From: [Haemophilus] felis
Lineage (GTDB): Bacteria; Pseudomonadota; Gammaproteobacteria; Enterobacterales; Pasteurellaceae
Length of the DNA: 39,493 bases
Assembly: GCA_002015125.1 (NCBI GenBank)
Contig: MUYB01000055.1
Location: forward strand, 1-39,493
Reading direction: 5' to 3'
Of this stretch, positions 1 through 9,728 are shown piece by piece. The stretch's first letter is position 1, and each line of letters starts with the position of its first letter. The translations under genes and the position numbers were made by a program. The notes below the pieces were generated by a model. The model was given only the letters and a program-made list of their open reading frames with translations. It was not told the origin of the DNA and searched no databases.

Positions 1-6
1 CAAATT

Positions 7-48
7 AATCTGACAGGCACGGTAATTTTAAACGGGGACTGTCAGATT
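7..48. repeat. 10-bp inverted repeat beyond the lipoprotein gene
   Basis: Positions 7-16 (AATCTGACAG) and 39-48 (CTGTCAGATT) are perfect inverted repeats separated by 22 bases. It lies just downstream of the lipoprotein gene on the minus strand, so it could form an RNA hairpin there, but it has no U-tract and a long loop. It could equally be the end of something beyond the window edge. Confidence 0.5.
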
Positions 49-67
49 TGGTTTGATCTTCTACAAA

Positions 68-484
68 TTATTTTGTTGCAGCGTCTTTTAACTCTTCTGC
101 TTTATTCATAATTGCATCTTTCATTTCTGTCGCTTTTTCTACTGCTGCATCTTTAGCTTCTGCTGCTTTGTCTGACATTTCTGCAGCCTTATCTTCCGCT
201 GCTTTTTTCATTTCTGCTGCTTTTTCTACTGCTGCATCTTTAACTTCTGCTGCTTTGTCAGAAACTTCAGCTGCTTTAGTAACAACAGCTTCTTTAATTG
301 TTTCAACTTTTTCTAAAACGCTCTCTTTTGCTTCATTAGCTGCTTTAGCCGCTTCATTTTTAGCTTCTACAGCAGCAACTTTTGCTTTTTCAGCTTCTTG
401 TGCAACTTTACTATCCTTATCAAAACAACCTGTCATTGCCAAAGTGGAGCCTAATACTAAAGCTGCTAATACTGATTTTTTCAT
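68..484 (-). CDS. Ala/Lys/Glu-rich helical lipoprotein
   Basis: A small lipoprotein of about 138 residues. It has a short hydrophobic signal ending in a lipobox (LAMTGC), so the mature protein should start at the lipidated Cys and sit in the outer or inner membrane. The rest is almost wholly Ala, Lys, Glu, Asp and Met in heptad-like order, predicting one long helix or coiled coil, loosely like Lpp or apolipoprotein-type repeats. Two DNA segments (121-174 and 208-261) are near copies 87 bp (29 codons) apart, so the coil grew by in-frame duplication. Two adjacent ATGs are possible (487 and 484). The AGGAG at 490-494 is 5 nt from the inner one, which I chose. The family is not one I can name; a role in envelope spacing or stress is only a guess. 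Confidence 0.85.
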   Translation of the reverse strand: MKKSVLAALVLGSTLAMTGCFDKDSKVAQEAEKAKVAAVEAKNEAAKAANEAKESVLEKVETIKEAVVTKAAEVSDKAAEVKDAAVEKAAEMKKAAEDKAAEMSDKAAEAKDAAVEKATEMKDAIMNKAEELKDAATK

Positions 485-613
485 CATTTCTCCTAAAATT
501 TCAAATTAAAACTTAAAAAAACCTATAAAGACTTAACTTTGCGGTGCTTAGTGTGGATCAAATTAATTGAAAAATAAACGATTATTTACCTTTTTACTCA
601 ATAATTATCTGTT

Positions 614-1072
614 CTAAAAGGCATCTCGACTTTGTAATAATTTTCCAACTTGTTGATTCCATTCAATTTCTGCAAAAGTTGCAGGGTAGAATTTAACTAA
701 ATATCTCAAACCTAATGCCCCGATAATATCGCCCACTAAAGGTAAATGAGAAATAAGTAATACAGATTGAATGTTTTGCTCAGATAAAACGGTCAGATAA
801 TCCACAACGGTTTCTGCATGACCATTTGGCGTAACGCCAGACCAAGTTTCCATTTTATCCCCTAATTGCCCGTCATAAGCTTGATTGACATACTGAAAAG
901 TTTCTTGTGCTCGTACATAAGGACTAACCAATACTTTGTCAAACATGACCAATGTTTTTAACAATGTGCCTTGCGCTGTGGCTTGCTGTTGCCCTCGTAG
1001 GGTTAAGGGACGTTCACGATCAGAATTTGCTAACATTTCGGCTTCGCCATGTCGCATAACTACAATTTTCAT
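614..1072 (-). CDS. sixA: Phosphohistidine phosphatase SixA
   Basis: A small histidine-phosphatase-fold enzyme of 152 residues. In E. coli SixA removes phosphate from phosphohistidine (ArcB HPt domain, nitrogen PTS protein) in the cytoplasm. The N-terminus MKIVVMRHGEAE carries the RHG catalytic signature, and a second conserved His lies in SHLPLVGDI near residue 120. An upstream in-frame start at 1126 would add 18 residues and overlap the end of glmM; the family begins at the M before KIVVMRHG, so I use 1072. It lies 16 bp after glmM on the same strand and is probably cotranscribed with it. Confidence 0.92.
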   Translation of the reverse strand: MKIVVMRHGEAEMLANSDRERPLTLRGQQQATAQGTLLKTLVMFDKVLVSPYVRAQETFQYVNQAYDGQLGDKMETWSGVTPNGHAETVVDYLTVLSEQNIQSVLLISHLPLVGDIIGALGLRYLVKFYPATFAEIEWNQQVGKLLQSRDAF

Positions 1073-1088
1073 AAAAAATCCTAATACG

Positions 1089-2423
1089 TTAGTTATTTCG
1101 TACGGCTTGTGCAATTTGTTCTGCACATTGCTGTGCTAACTCTGCATTTTCACACTCCACCATTACGCGAATAAGTGGCTCTGTGCCTGATTTACGCAAG
1201 AGAATACGTCCTTTCTCCGCTAAACGTTGCTCTGCTAATTTTGCTGCTTGTTTGACTTCTTCTGAATCTAATGGGTTAGCGCCACCGTCAAAACGCACAT
1301 TAATCAACACTTGTGGGAAAAGCTGAATACTGTGCGCTAATTCTGTTAAGCTGAGTTTGTGTTTCACCATCGCGCTTAATACCGCCAAAGATGCCACAAT
1401 GCCGTCGCCAGTGGTGTTTTTATCCGCAATAATGATATGACCTGAATTTTCGCCACCGAGCATCCAGCCCTTTTCTTGCATTTTTTCAAGCACATAGCGA
1501 TCTCCCACATTGGCACGCTCAAAAGGAATGGCTAATTCTTTTAGCGCTAATTCCAATCGCATATTACTCATTAATGTGCCGACTACACCGCCCTTTAAGT
1601 TACCCTCACGCAAGGCTTCGCGCGCAATAATAAATAAAATTTGGTCACCATCCACTTTGTTACCCAAATGATCCACCATAATTAAACGGTCGCCATCGCC
1701 GTCATAGGCTAAACCAACGTCAGCGTGAGTTTCTAAAACTTTATCCTGTAAAGCTTTAATGTCTGTCGCACCACATTTTTCATTGATGTTCATACCATTA
1801 GGATCTGTGCCAATTTCTATCACTTCTGCCCCTAATTCACGCATTACATTGGGTACAATGTGGTAGGTAGCGCCGTTAGCACAATCCACTACAATTTTGT
1901 AATTTTCCAAACTCAAATGTGCAGGGAATGTACTTTTACAAAATTCAATGTAACGGCCCGCAGCATCTTTAATGCGACTTGCGCGACCCAAATTCGCAGA
2001 ATCAATGCAATCAATAGGTTGTTCTAACATTGCTTCTATGGCTTGCTCCACCTCATCTGGTAATTTTGTTCCTTGAGTCGAGAAAAATTTAATTCCATTA
2101 TCGTAATATGGATTATGGGAAGCAGAAATTACAATGCCTGCTTCGGCGCGAAATGTGCGTGTTAAATAGGCAATGGCTGGCGTTGGCATTGGGCCTGTGA
2201 AAGCCGCGGATAATCCTGACGCCGCTAATCCTGCTTCTAAGGCGGATTCCAACATATAACCTGAAATGCGTGTATCTTTACCAATAATCACGGTTTTTGA
2301 TCCTTGTGTAGCAAGCACTTTTCCTGCTGCCCAACCTAATTTCAACACAAAATCTGGTGTAATGGGTGCTTTACCTACCTTGCCTCGCACACCGTCCGTA
2401 CCAAAATATTTACGATTTGCCAT
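1089..2423 (-). CDS. glmM: Phosphoglucosamine mutase GlmM
   Basis: Converts glucosamine-6-phosphate to glucosamine-1-phosphate, the step before UDP-GlcNAc for peptidoglycan and LPS. The protein has 444 residues, full length for the family. The phosphoserine loop ISASHNP places the catalytic Ser at about residue 102, the metal-binding DGDGDR motif is in the middle, and the phosphate-binding loop [12 protein letters not shown] is near the C-terminus. The N-terminus [11 protein letters not shown] is typical. It follows folP by 16 bp on the same strand, the same folP-glmM pairing as in E. coli, where ftsH is also just upstream. Confidence 0.98.
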   Translation of the reverse strand: MANRKYFGTDGVRGKVGKAPITPDFVLKLGWAAGKVLATQGSKTVIIGKDTRISGYMLESALEAGLAASGLSAAFTGPMPTPAIAYLTRTFRAEAGIVISASHNPYYDNGIKFFSTQGTKLPDEVEQAIEAMLEQPIDCIDSANLGRASRIKDAAGRYIEFCKSTFPAHLSLENYKIVVDCANGATYHIVPNVMRELGAEVIEIGTDPNGMNINEKCGATDIKALQDKVLETHADVGLAYDGDGDRLIMVDHLGNKVDGDQILFIIAREALREGNLKGGVVGTLMSNMRLELALKELAIPFERANVGDRYVLEKMQEKGWMLGGENSGHIIIADKNTTGDGIVASLAVLSAMVKHKLSLTELAHSIQLFPQVLINVRFDGGANPLDSEEVKQAAKLAEQRLAEKGRILLRKSGTEPLIRVMVECENAELAQQCAEQIAQAVRNN

Positions 2424-2439
2424 ATTCTTTTCCTTTTAT

Positions 2440-3282
2440 TTAATTATATGTCGCTTGCAGAATTTTAAAGGCTTCTGCGGTTTCTGCCACATCATGTACG
2501 CGTAAAATTGCTGCGCCATTCATAACAGCGATTGTCGCGCCAACAACGCTACCAAGCATTCGTTGTTGCACAGGTTTATCTAACAACTTGCCAATCATAG
2601 ATTTTCTCGATAATCCCACTAAAACAGGATAACCGAACTCACAAAAATCCGATAAATGTTGTAATAATTGGTAATTGTGCTCAAGGTTTTTACCAAATCC
2701 AAAACCCATATCCCAAATAATATTTTGTTTGTTAATACCTGCTTGGATACAAATCTCTGAACGATGCTGTAAAAAATCTAAAACATTTTCAACCACATTG
2801 TCATAATGCGGATTTGCTTGCATAGTTTGAGGTTGCCCTTGCATATGCATCAAGCAAACAGGTAGCCCTAGCGCCGCTGCGGTTTCCAATGCCTGCGGTT
2901 CTTGCAAAGCACGAATATCATTGATTAAATCCATGCCAACGGCTGCCGACTCGCGTATCACTTCGGCTTTAGAGGTATCCACTGAAATCCAGCAATCAAA
3001 GCGCTGACGCACAGCTTCCACAATAGGAACAACACGCGCCAATTCCTGCTCCAAACTCACCTCTGCAGCATTAGGACGAGTGGATTCACCGCCAATATCA
3101 ATGAGGGTGGCGCCAGCCTGCAGCATTTTCTCCACTTGGAACAAGGCTTGATCGCGCTGCACAAACTTACCTCCGTCAGAAAAAGAATCTGGGGTAACAT
3201 TTAAAATCCCCATAATTTGCGGTTGAGAAAGATCTAATGTTTTACCATTTGCCCTTAGTGGTGCATAAGAATAGCGTTTCAT
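2440..3282 (-). CDS. folP: Dihydropteroate synthase
   Basis: Condenses p-aminobenzoate with dihydropterin pyrophosphate in folate synthesis; it is the sulfonamide target. The protein has 280 residues forming a TIM barrel. The first pterin-binding signature (GILNVTPDSFSDGG, about residues 24-37) and the second (DIGGESTRP, about 62-70) are both present, with a late GLSRKSMIG loop. It begins after the ftsH terminator and has its own possible promoter, so it looks like the first gene of folP-glmM-sixA. Confidence 0.97.
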   Translation of the reverse strand: MKRYSYAPLRANGKTLDLSQPQIMGILNVTPDSFSDGGKFVQRDQALFQVEKMLQAGATLIDIGGESTRPNAAEVSLEQELARVVPIVEAVRQRFDCWISVDTSKAEVIRESAAVGMDLINDIRALQEPQALETAAALGLPVCLMHMQGQPQTMQANPHYDNVVENVLDFLQHRSEICIQAGINKQNIIWDMGFGFGKNLEHNYQLLQHLSDFCEFGYPVLVGLSRKSMIGKLLDKPVQQRMLGSVVGATIAVMNGAAILRVHDVAETAEAFKILQATYN

Positions 3283-3309
3283 CGCTCGCCCCCTTGAAAA
3301 AATGTGCTG

Positions 3310-3315
3310 ATTATA
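3310..3315 (-). promoter_or_regulatory. Possible folP promoter (-10 element)
   Basis: Read on the minus strand there is a perfect TATAAT at 3315-3310, 27 bp before the folP ATG and after the ftsH terminator. The -35 region at 17-bp spacing (TTCATC) is poor, so this rests mainly on the -10 box and the position. Confidence 0.45.
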
Positions 3316-3342
3316 ACGGAATATTCAACATTGATGAATTTA

Positions 3343-3374
3343 AAAAAAGAAAGCCTCTTGCGAACAAGAGGCTT
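3343..3374 (-). terminator. Rho-independent terminator after ftsH
   Basis: A perfect 10-bp stem (AAGCCTCTTG / CAAGAGGCTT, 3351-3360 and 3365-3374) with a 4-nt loop. On the minus strand it is followed by a T-rich tract (TTTCTTTTTTT). It lies 17 bp beyond the ftsH stop and separates rlmE-ftsH from folP-glmM-sixA. Confidence 0.9.
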
Positions 3375-3390
3375 GATTAGCAATCAAAAA

Positions 3391-5295
3391 TTACGCTTGA
3401 TCAATTTCTGTTGAACTCTCAGCTTGTTGTTGCTCATTACCTGTTTTAGCTGAGTCATCAACATTTTTATCGCTATTTCCCCAACCTGAAGGAGGCGTTA
3501 CTGGTTTTCTGTTCATTAATTGCTTAATTTGTTCTTCTTCTATGGTTTCATATTTTACTAAGGCATCTTTCATAGCATGTAAAATATCCATATTATCAAT
3601 CAATATTTGACGAGCTCGTTCATAGTTACGAGTTACAATAGCTCTCACTTCTTCATCAATAGCATGAGCGGTTTCATCAGACATATGCTTTGCTTTTGCC
3701 ATTGAACGACCTAAGAACACTTCGCCTTCATCTTCCGAATAAAGAATTGGACCTAATTTATCAGAGAATCCCCATTGGGTAACCATATTGCGTGCAATGT
3801 TGGTGGCGACTTTAATATCGTTAGAAGCCCCTGTAGAAATATTCTCTTCGCCGTAAATTAAGTCTTCAGCTAAGCGTCCTGCGTATAAAGTGGAGAGTTT
3901 ACTTTCTAATTGTTTTTGGCTGATGCTAACTTGATCCCCTTCAGGCAAGAAGAACGTTACTCCCAAAGCGCGTCCACGCGGAATAATAGTGACTTTGTGT
4001 ACAGGATCATGTTCAGGCACTAAATAACCAACGATAGCGTGTCCAGCTTCGTGATAAGCGGTAGATTCTTTTTGTTTTTCCGTCATGATCATGGTGCGAC
4101 GTTCTGGCCCCATATTGATTTTGTCTTTCGCTTTTTCAAACTCTAACATGGTAACCAAACGCTTGTTAGTGCGTGCGGCAAAAAGTGCTGCTTCATTCAC
4201 AAGATTTGCAAGATCCGCCCCTGAATAACCTGGTGTGCCACGGGCGAGCGTCATTGCATCCACATCTGGTGCTAGCGGCACTTTACGCATATGGACTTGT
4301 AAAATTTGCTCACGCCCACGTACATCAGGTAAGCCGACGGTTACTTGGCGGTCAAATCGACCGGGGCGAACTAGGGCGGGATCTAGCACATCAGGGCGGT
4401 TTGTAGCGGCGATAACAATAATGCCTTCGTTGCCCTCAAAACCGTCCATTTCCACTAACATTTGGTTTAAGGTTTGCTCACGTTCATCATGACCGCCGCC
4501 AAGACCAGCACCACGTTGGCGTCCGACGGCGTCAATTTCATCAATGAAAATCAAGCAAGGGGCGTTTTTTTTGGCTTGCTCAAACATATCTCGCACTCGA
4601 GACGCACCGACACCCACGAACATTTCTACGAAATCTGAGCCTGAAATGGTGAAAAATGGTACTTTGGCTTCACCTGCAATAGCTTTGGCGAGCAATGTTT
4701 TCCCTGTTCCTGGTGGTCCAACCATCAAAATTCCACGAGGAATTTTCCCCCCTAATTTTTTAAACTTGTTCGGATCACGTAAGAAGTCCACAATTTCACC
4801 CACTTCCTCTTTGGCTTCTTCGCAGCCAGCGACGTCGGCAAAAGTGGTTTTGATTTGCTCTTTGGTGAGCATTTTGGCACGGCTTTTGCCAAAGCTCATC
4901 GCTCTACCGCCACCCCCTTGCATTTGACGCATAAAAAATAGCCAAACGCCAATCAAAAATAGCATTGGGAACCAAGAAATTAAGATTTGCGAGAAAAAGC
5001 CACGTCTTTCTGGCAATGTGCCTTCTACTTTTACTTTTTTGTGAAGTAGATCGTTAAGTAGATTGTCGTCGTTGAGCGGCATTACTGTAGTGTATTTTGA
5101 ACCGTCGTTTTTGGTTACTACAATTTCGTTATAATCAAAGCGTGCTTGGCGTACTTGATTATTTTCTACATCGCTGATGAAAGTTGTATAGTCAATCGTA
5201 TCGCTAGGAGATGTTGAATTAAAATTCTGATAGGCAGTCATCATGACTACAGCGACAACAACCCACAGAATGAGATTTTTTACCATATCGTTCAA
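3391..5295 (-). CDS. ftsH: ATP-dependent zinc metalloprotease FtsH
   Basis: A membrane-anchored AAA+ protease that degrades misfolded membrane proteins and regulators such as LpxC and sigma-32 in E. coli. It has 634 residues: a transmembrane segment at about 5-23, a periplasmic part, a second transmembrane segment at about 104-122, the AAA domain with Walker A GPPGTGKT (193-200) and Walker B LIFIDEID (about 248-255), then the zinc site HEAGH (415-419). The start is uncertain. A TTG at 5295 has GAGG 7 nt upstream, while the ATG at 5286 (MVKNLILW) matches the usual family N-terminus but is 16 nt from that ribosome site. It follows rlmE by 85 bp, the classic rlmE-ftsH pair. YccA, an FtsH partner in E. 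coli, is also encoded in this window. Confidence 0.98.
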   Translation of the reverse strand: MNDMVKNLILWVVVAVVMMTAYQNFNSTSPSDTIDYTTFISDVENNQVRQARFDYNEIVVTKNDGSKYTTVMPLNDDNLLNDLLHKKVKVEGTLPERRGFFSQILISWFPMLFLIGVWLFFMRQMQGGGGRAMSFGKSRAKMLTKEQIKTTFADVAGCEEAKEEVGEIVDFLRDPNKFKKLGGKIPRGILMVGPPGTGKTLLAKAIAGEAKVPFFTISGSDFVEMFVGVGASRVRDMFEQAKKNAPCLIFIDEIDAVGRQRGAGLGGGHDEREQTLNQMLVEMDGFEGNEGIIVIAATNRPDVLDPALVRPGRFDRQVTVGLPDVRGREQILQVHMRKVPLAPDVDAMTLARGTPGYSGADLANLVNEAALFAARTNKRLVTMLEFEKAKDKINMGPERRTMIMTEKQKESTAYHEAGHAIVGYLVPEHDPVHKVTIIPRGRALGVTFFLPEGDQVSISQKQLESKLSTLYAGRLAEDLIYGEENISTGASNDIKVATNIARNMVTQWGFSDKLGPILYSEDEGEVFLGRSMAKAKHMSDETAHAIDEEVRAIVTRNYERARQILIDNMDILHAMKDALVKYETIEEEQIKQLMNRKPVTPPSGWGNSDKNVDDSAKTGNEQQQAESSTEIDQA

Positions 5296-5380
5296 GGTTT
5301 TACCTCTTTTGTTAATGTTAATAATTTGTTACTTGAAATTACTATATTTGGTTTGAAATTGGAAATTATCAAATTAATAG

Positions 5381-6010
5381 TTAATGCTTGTAACCTGTAG
5401 CGACAATATACACTTCTCTAGATCGATCTCGAGATGCTTCTGGTTTACGCACTTTTACGGTGCTAAACAAACTTCTAATTTCGCGTAAATATTCATCAAA
5501 TCCTTCCCCTTGGAACACTTTCACCACAAAGCTACCTTTTGTGGCTAATACTTGTTTACACATATCCAAGGCAAGTTCTACAAGGTACATCGCGCGAGGA
5601 ATATCCACCGACGGCATTCCGCTAAAATTCGGCGCCATATCAGACATCACCACGTCCACTTTGCTCTCGCCTACACGCTCTAATAAAGCAGCGAGTACAT
5701 TTTCATCACGAAAATCCCCTTGCAAGAAATCTACTCCAACAATGGGATCCATTTCTAAAATATCACAGGCGATAACTCGTCCTTTTTCACCTAGCTGGCT
5801 CACCACATATTGCGACCAACCACCTGGCGCTGCGCCCAAATCCACTACTGTCATACCCACTTTAAATAGGCGATCACTTTGTTGAATTTCATCAAGTTTG
5901 AAATAGGCACGAGAACGTAATTTTTGCTTATGTGCTTTTTGTACAAAAGGATCTTTGAAATGCTCATTTAACCAACGAGTGGAACTCGCCGAACGTTTTT
6001 TCTTTCCCAT
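5381..6010 (-). CDS. rlmE: 23S rRNA 2'-O-methyltransferase RlmE (FtsJ/RrmJ)
   Basis: Methylates the 2'-O of U2552 in the A loop of 23S rRNA, a late step of 50S assembly. It has 209 residues, as in E. coli. The S-adenosylmethionine loop [12 protein letters not shown] is at about 56-67, and the full catalytic tetrad K38, D124, K164 and E199 is present in the expected positions. It precedes ftsH, as in E. coli where the pair is heat-shock controlled; I did not find a clear sigma-32 promoter here. A hairpin with a U-tract (6022-6050) lies directly in front of its start. Confidence 0.97.
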   Translation of the reverse strand: MGKKKRSASSTRWLNEHFKDPFVQKAHKQKLRSRAYFKLDEIQQSDRLFKVGMTVVDLGAAPGGWSQYVVSQLGEKGRVIACDILEMDPIVGVDFLQGDFRDENVLAALLERVGESKVDVVMSDMAPNFSGMPSVDIPRAMYLVELALDMCKQVLATKGSFVVKVFQGEGFDEYLREIRSLFSTVKVRKPEASRDRSREVYIVATGYKH

Positions 6011-6021
6011 AATGTCCTTTT

Positions 6022-6050
6022 AAAATAAAAAAGTCCCCTCAATATGGGGA
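6022..6050 (-). terminator. Probable terminator between yciI and rlmE
   Basis: On the minus strand a short stem (TCCCC / GGGGA, 7-nt loop) is followed by a run of Ts (ACTTTTTTATTTT). It lies downstream of yciI and ends only 12 bp before the rlmE ATG. It may end the yci operon or act in the rlmE leader. Confidence 0.6.
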
Positions 6051-6096
6051 ATAATAATTGTCTTTCAAGGGAGAAAATGTTTTACTAACTTAATTT

Positions 6097-6393
6097 TTAA
6101 AACACTCGTTTAAAAGGTTTTACAATAACGTCGCCATAAACACCCGCCTCTACATAAGGATCTTCACTCGCCCATTTTTGCGCTTGTTGCAAACTATCAA
6201 ATTGTGCAATTACGGTAGAGCCTGTAAAACCAGCGTCGCTGGGGTTTTCATTATCAATAGCAGGGTTTGGACCCGCCACTAACAAGCGATTTTCTGCTTG
6301 TAATTGGCTTAAGCGAGCTAAATGTTTTTCACGCACTGCTAAACGTTGCGCTAGGGTATTGGGTTTATCTTGTGCAAAAATAACGTAATACAT
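6097..6393 (-). CDS. yciI: YciI family protein
   Basis: A 98-residue ferredoxin-like-fold protein of the YCII family. H. influenzae and E. coli homologues have known structures but no settled reaction; a His/Asp pair in a pocket suggests an enzyme. The sequence starts [10 protein letters not shown], has a conserved R-xx-HL segment (REKHLARL, about 22-29), a GPNPA stretch and the late [10 protein letters not shown] motif typical of the family. It lies 10 bp after yciA and is the last gene of yciC-yciB-yciA-yciI. Confidence 0.93.
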   Translation of the reverse strand: MYYVIFAQDKPNTLAQRLAVREKHLARLSQLQAENRLLVAGPNPAIDNENPSDAGFTGSTVIAQFDSLQQAQKWASEDPYVEAGVYGDVIVKPFKRVF

Positions 6394-6403
6394 CCTCTTC
6401 TCC

Positions 6404-6865
6404 TTATGGATTTAATTGTGCTAACACGCGTGCTAATTCTGGATTGTTCTCGCGGGGAATGGCGCGAGATTTGCCCGCTTTGTCAATGGCAACAAAGGTA
6501 AATACCGCCTGTGTTACACAATAACGTTCGCTTAAAGGTTCATTGGCCACGCGCTTTACCCATACTTCTACTTGAATTTTAACGGAAGAGCGCCCTACGC
6601 CTAAACAACGACCATAGCAGCACACCACGTCGCCCACAGAAATGGGGCGAATAAAGGTCATACTATCCACCGCCACCGTTACCACGCGCCCCAAGGCAAT
6701 TTCTTTCGCAAGAATAGCGCCCCCCATATCCATTTGCGACATAATCCAGCCACCAAAAATATCGCCATTGGCATTAGTGTCTGAGGGCATCGCTAAAGTG
6801 CGTAATAATAAACTCCCTTGCGGTTGAGTTTTCATTGCAATCTCGTCGGAATCATAAAGTGCCAT
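6404..6865 (-). CDS. yciA: Acyl-CoA thioesterase YciA
   Basis: A hotdog-fold thioesterase that hydrolyses acyl-CoAs of various chain lengths. It has 153 residues. The hallmark [13 protein letters not shown] segment (about 30-42), including the catalytic Asp, is intact and is followed by the long hotdog helix. It starts 2 bp after the yciB stop codon, so translation is likely coupled. In E. coli yciA-yciB-yciC are likewise adjacent. Confidence 0.96.
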   Translation of the reverse strand: MALYDSDEIAMKTQPQGSLLLRTLAMPSDTNANGDIFGGWIMSQMDMGGAILAKEIALGRVVTVAVDSMTFIRPISVGDVVCCYGRCLGVGRSSVKIQVEVWVKRVANEPLSERYCVTQAVFTFVAIDKAGKSRAIPRENNPELARVLAQLNP

Positions 6866-6867
6866 AA

Positions 6868-7431
6868 TTAGTCCTTATTGTTGTCATCTTTGGGTAAATA
6901 ACGGTAAATATAAATACCGCTCAGCACGGTGGCGCCTAAGGTCATTGCGATAATGCCAAAGGTTTTGAAATCCACCCAAATATCATCAGAAAAAGCATAG
7001 CTAATATAAATATTCAGCAGCATGCAAAGAATAAAAAAGACTGCCCAGCCGATATTTAATTTTGCCCAAACCGCTTCAGGCAAATCCAGTCCACCACTTT
7101 TCGCCAGCATTAATTGAATTAAGTTGCGACGGAAAATAAATTGGCTGCCTAATAAAATTAGAGCAAATAAACCATAAATAATGGTTACTTTCCATTTGAG
7201 GAACTCTAACTCGTTGAAATAGGCGGTTAATCCACCAAAAAACACCACTGCAATGCCCATAATCAAGGGTTGTTTTTCCACTTTGCCATAGATCAATTTT
7301 AGCAAGATCAATTGCAACACCGTCGCCGCCATTAGCGTTAACGCCGCTTCACGAATGCCCACTAATTTATAAACGGCGAAAAATAAAATTAAAGGAATAA
7401 ATTCAAGAAGTTGTTTCATTAATTCGCTCAC
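6868..7431 (-). CDS. yciB: Inner-membrane septation protein YciB
   Basis: A 187-residue polytopic membrane protein (intracellular septation protein A family). It is almost wholly hydrophobic with about five transmembrane segments, begins with the family pattern [13 protein letters not shown], and has the late [16 protein letters not shown] stretch. In E. coli it interacts with division and elongation proteins and helps maintain envelope integrity. Its ATG overlaps the yciC stop by 4 bp, so the two are translationally coupled. Confidence 0.96.
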   Translation of the reverse strand: MSELMKQLLEFIPLILFFAVYKLVGIREAALTLMAATVLQLILLKLIYGKVEKQPLIMGIAVVFFGGLTAYFNELEFLKWKVTIIYGLFALILLGSQFIFRRNLIQLMLAKSGGLDLPEAVWAKLNIGWAVFFILCMLLNIYISYAFSDDIWVDFKTFGIIAMTLGATVLSGIYIYRYLPKDDNNKD

Positions 7432-8180
7432 TTTTGCATAAATACGGAATAGAAACGATAAGTGAATACCAGTGAAAACACCGTAATAAAAGACATTAAT
7501 GCGGACACAATAATGTTCAGTATGAAATGGTTTCCTAAGGCGGATAAATTACGGAACAAAAATGGCAGCAAAATATACACAAACAAGCAGTAAACAAACA
7601 ACAGCAAACCACGTTTAATACCTGCATACCAAGTTGCTTTTAAAGTTTGGTTAAAATTATTTTGAGTTACTAAATAATGTACTCCAGCTAAACAAAAACG
7701 AACATAAAGATATAATCCCAAAGCTAAAGAGATAGCAGAAATAATTGAAGGTTGTCGATTACTTAATAGAGAAAATAAAACATCTGACACACCAATAACT
7801 ACTGGCACAAGTAAAATGATATTAATTAGTAGCACGCCAATTAAACGTCTTAGCAAGAATGTAAAACTTCCCCCTAGATTAAACATCTGGCCTTGACTAA
7901 TCTGATGAATAGCCGCCAAACACCAATGAGAAATAATAAAAATTGCCAATTGATAAATAAAAGAGTACATCACGAAATCTGTACCAACGCCCTTCATACC
8001 TAGCGCATTCGCTAACTCATCAGATTCTGCACTGAGGGGAGGCGCTAAATTAGGAATAATCAGAAAATCAAAACACAGACTTGTTAATAAAAAGGCAAGG
8101 CTAAAGCTCAGCGTAAGTTGTTGTTTGTTACGCACAAAATTCCAGCTGTCTTGAAAAATAGTAGTAAAATTAATAGGCAT
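7428..8180 (-). CDS. yciC: YciC family membrane protein
   Basis: A 250-residue inner-membrane protein of the UPF0259/YciC family, with about six hydrophobic segments after a short cytoplasmic N-terminus. Its function is not established. Its identity rests on the fold pattern plus its conserved place directly upstream of yciB. It is the first gene of the four-gene yci group and overlaps yciB by 4 bp. Confidence 0.85.
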   Translation of the reverse strand: MPINFTTIFQDSWNFVRNKQQLTLSFSLAFLLTSLCFDFLIIPNLAPPLSAESDELANALGMKGVGTDFVMYSFIYQLAIFIISHWCLAAIHQISQGQMFNLGGSFTFLLRRLIGVLLINIILLVPVVIGVSDVLFSLLSNRQPSIISAISLALGLYLYVRFCLAGVHYLVTQNNFNQTLKATWYAGIKRGLLLFVYCLFVYILLPFLFRNLSALGNHFILNIIVSALMSFITVFSLVFTYRFYSVFMQK

Positions 8181-8336
8181 TTAATCACCCTAAAAAATAA
8201 AAATGCAAAGGCGCGAAGGATTATACTGATTTTTATAGATTATTTAAGCGATAATTATTAACAAAAATTTAAAATTTGGGAAAGTTTTAATTGAGAAAAA
8301 CGCAGATTTTTAAACAATTATTGAAGAAGGGAAAAT

Positions 8337-8413
<77 letters not shown>

Positions 8414-8426
8414 TCAGAGGTTGCGT

Positions 8427-8454
8427 AATATACGGATATTCAGAAGGATTACAA
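8427..8454 (-). promoter_or_regulatory. tRNA-fMet promoter
   Basis: On the minus strand, -35 TTGTAA (8454-8449) and -10 TATATT (8432-8427) are separated by 16 bp, ending 13 bp before the tRNA. Confidence 0.7.
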
Positions 8455-8633
8455 CAAAAAAATATCAAATTAGCTCTAACTGATAAAAAAACAAACAATA
8501 TGTTCCTTTTTACAACATTAACTCACTAAAACAATCAAGCTCAAACAAGATATTGCCTAAAAACTCAACTGTATTTTTAACTAGTTTTCTGATAGCGTAT
8601 GCGCCGTTTTTTACCTTTTAACAAGGAATCATT

Positions 8634-9728
8634 ATGTCCTTTTCTGTTTGTAAGCAAAATATTCTTAAAATAAGTGCTATATGTATTATTTTTTTACTTA
8701 ACGCCTGTAGCCAACAACCACATCAGCCTAAAAACAATGTAATTCCAACACAATTTGGCGCAAAGCTTGAGGGAAGAACATTTCAACAAGATCCGCTTAT
8801 CGCCGTTACCGAAGTTGAAAACCAAAATGCAGTAGTGAATCAGGGCGATTTTTTAATGCAATTATCTAATATTCGTAATTATTCACAAAACCTTATCAAT
8901 CAATTCGATCATAATTACGTCAAATTAACCAATTGGGTGATTATGGGTGCAAATGTGAAAGACTTAGCCAATTTCGGCATCCAAGCGCAGTTAATGAAAG
9001 GAGCAGACGGCTATCAAAATGTGTTGATGACAGGTTATTACTCTCCTGTTATCCATGCTCGTCGCACATCACAAGGGCAATATAACCAACCTATTTACGC
9101 CATGCCAAAACATAAACGTTATAGCCGTGCACAAATTTACGCTGGCGTCTTGAAAAAAACGCCCGTGTTAGCTTACAGCAATTCCATGTTGGATAATTTT
9201 TTACTTGGCGTACAAGGTAGTGGCTATGTAGATTTTGGCGACGGTCAATTGACTTATTTTGCTTACGCAGGACAAAATGGTTTTCCTTATACTAGCGTTG
9301 GGCGCTTGTTGGTGGAAGACGGCGAAATTCCTAAAGAAAAAATGTCTATTCAAGCCATTCGCCACTGGGCAAAAAACAATCCTGATCGCCTACAAAAATT
9401 ACTTGAGCGCAACGAATCCTACGTCTTTTTCAAACAAGATCCCTATGGCAAAGTCAAAGGTTCTGCTGGCGTGCCTTTAGTGCCTATGGCATCCGTTGCT
9501 TCAGATCGCAATTTAATTCCAACAGGCTCTGTGTTGTTAGTGGAAGTGCCGCAAATGGATCATGAGGGACATTGGACTGGCGAACACCAATTGCATCTTA
9601 TGGTGGCGCTAGACGTGGGTGGTGCGGTGAAAGGACATCATTTTGATTTGTACCGCGGTATCGGCGATGAGGCTGGACATATGGCAGGCTTGTCTAAACA
9701 TTATGGTCGCGTGTGGGTATTGCAGTAA
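8634..9728 (+). CDS. mltA: Membrane-bound lytic murein transglycosylase A
   Basis: An outer-membrane lipoprotein that cleaves the glycan between MurNAc and GlcNAc, forming 1,6-anhydro ends. It has 364 residues. The signal sequence ends in LLNAC, giving a lipidated Cys25. The MltA barrel domain carries the LMTGYYSPV motif, and the C-terminal 3D domain has the catalytic-type Asp region (LMVALDVGGAVKG, HHFDLYRG). The stop codon overlaps the tcdA start (TAATG). Length and motifs match intact MltA. Confidence 0.97.
   Translation: MSFSVCKQNILKISAICIIFLLNACSQQPHQPKNNVIPTQFGAKLEGRTFQQDPLIAVTEVENQNAVVNQGDFLMQLSNIRNYSQNLINQFDHNYVKLTNWVIMGANVKDLANFGIQAQLMKGADGYQNVLMTGYYSPVIHARRTSQGQYNQPIYAMPKHKRYSRAQIYAGVLKKTPVLAYSNSMLDNFLLGVQGSGYVDFGDGQLTYFAYAGQNGFPYTSVGRLLVEDGEIPKEKMSIQAIRHWAKNNPDRLQKLLERNESYVFFKQDPYGKVKGSAGVPLVPMASVASDRNLIPTGSVLLVEVPQMDHEGHWTGEHQLHLMVALDVGGAVKGHHFDLYRGIGDEAGHMAGLSKHYGRVWVLQ

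Noticed and set aside
168..509. Open frame on the plus strand opposite the lipoprotein gene
   Set aside because: It is a Ser/Ala-rich mirror of the Ala/Lys-rich coil gene with no start signal or family match; it stays open because of the repeat composition.
1073..1126. Longer N-terminus for SixA
   Set aside because: It would overlap the 3' end of glmM, and the family starts at MKIVVMRHG.
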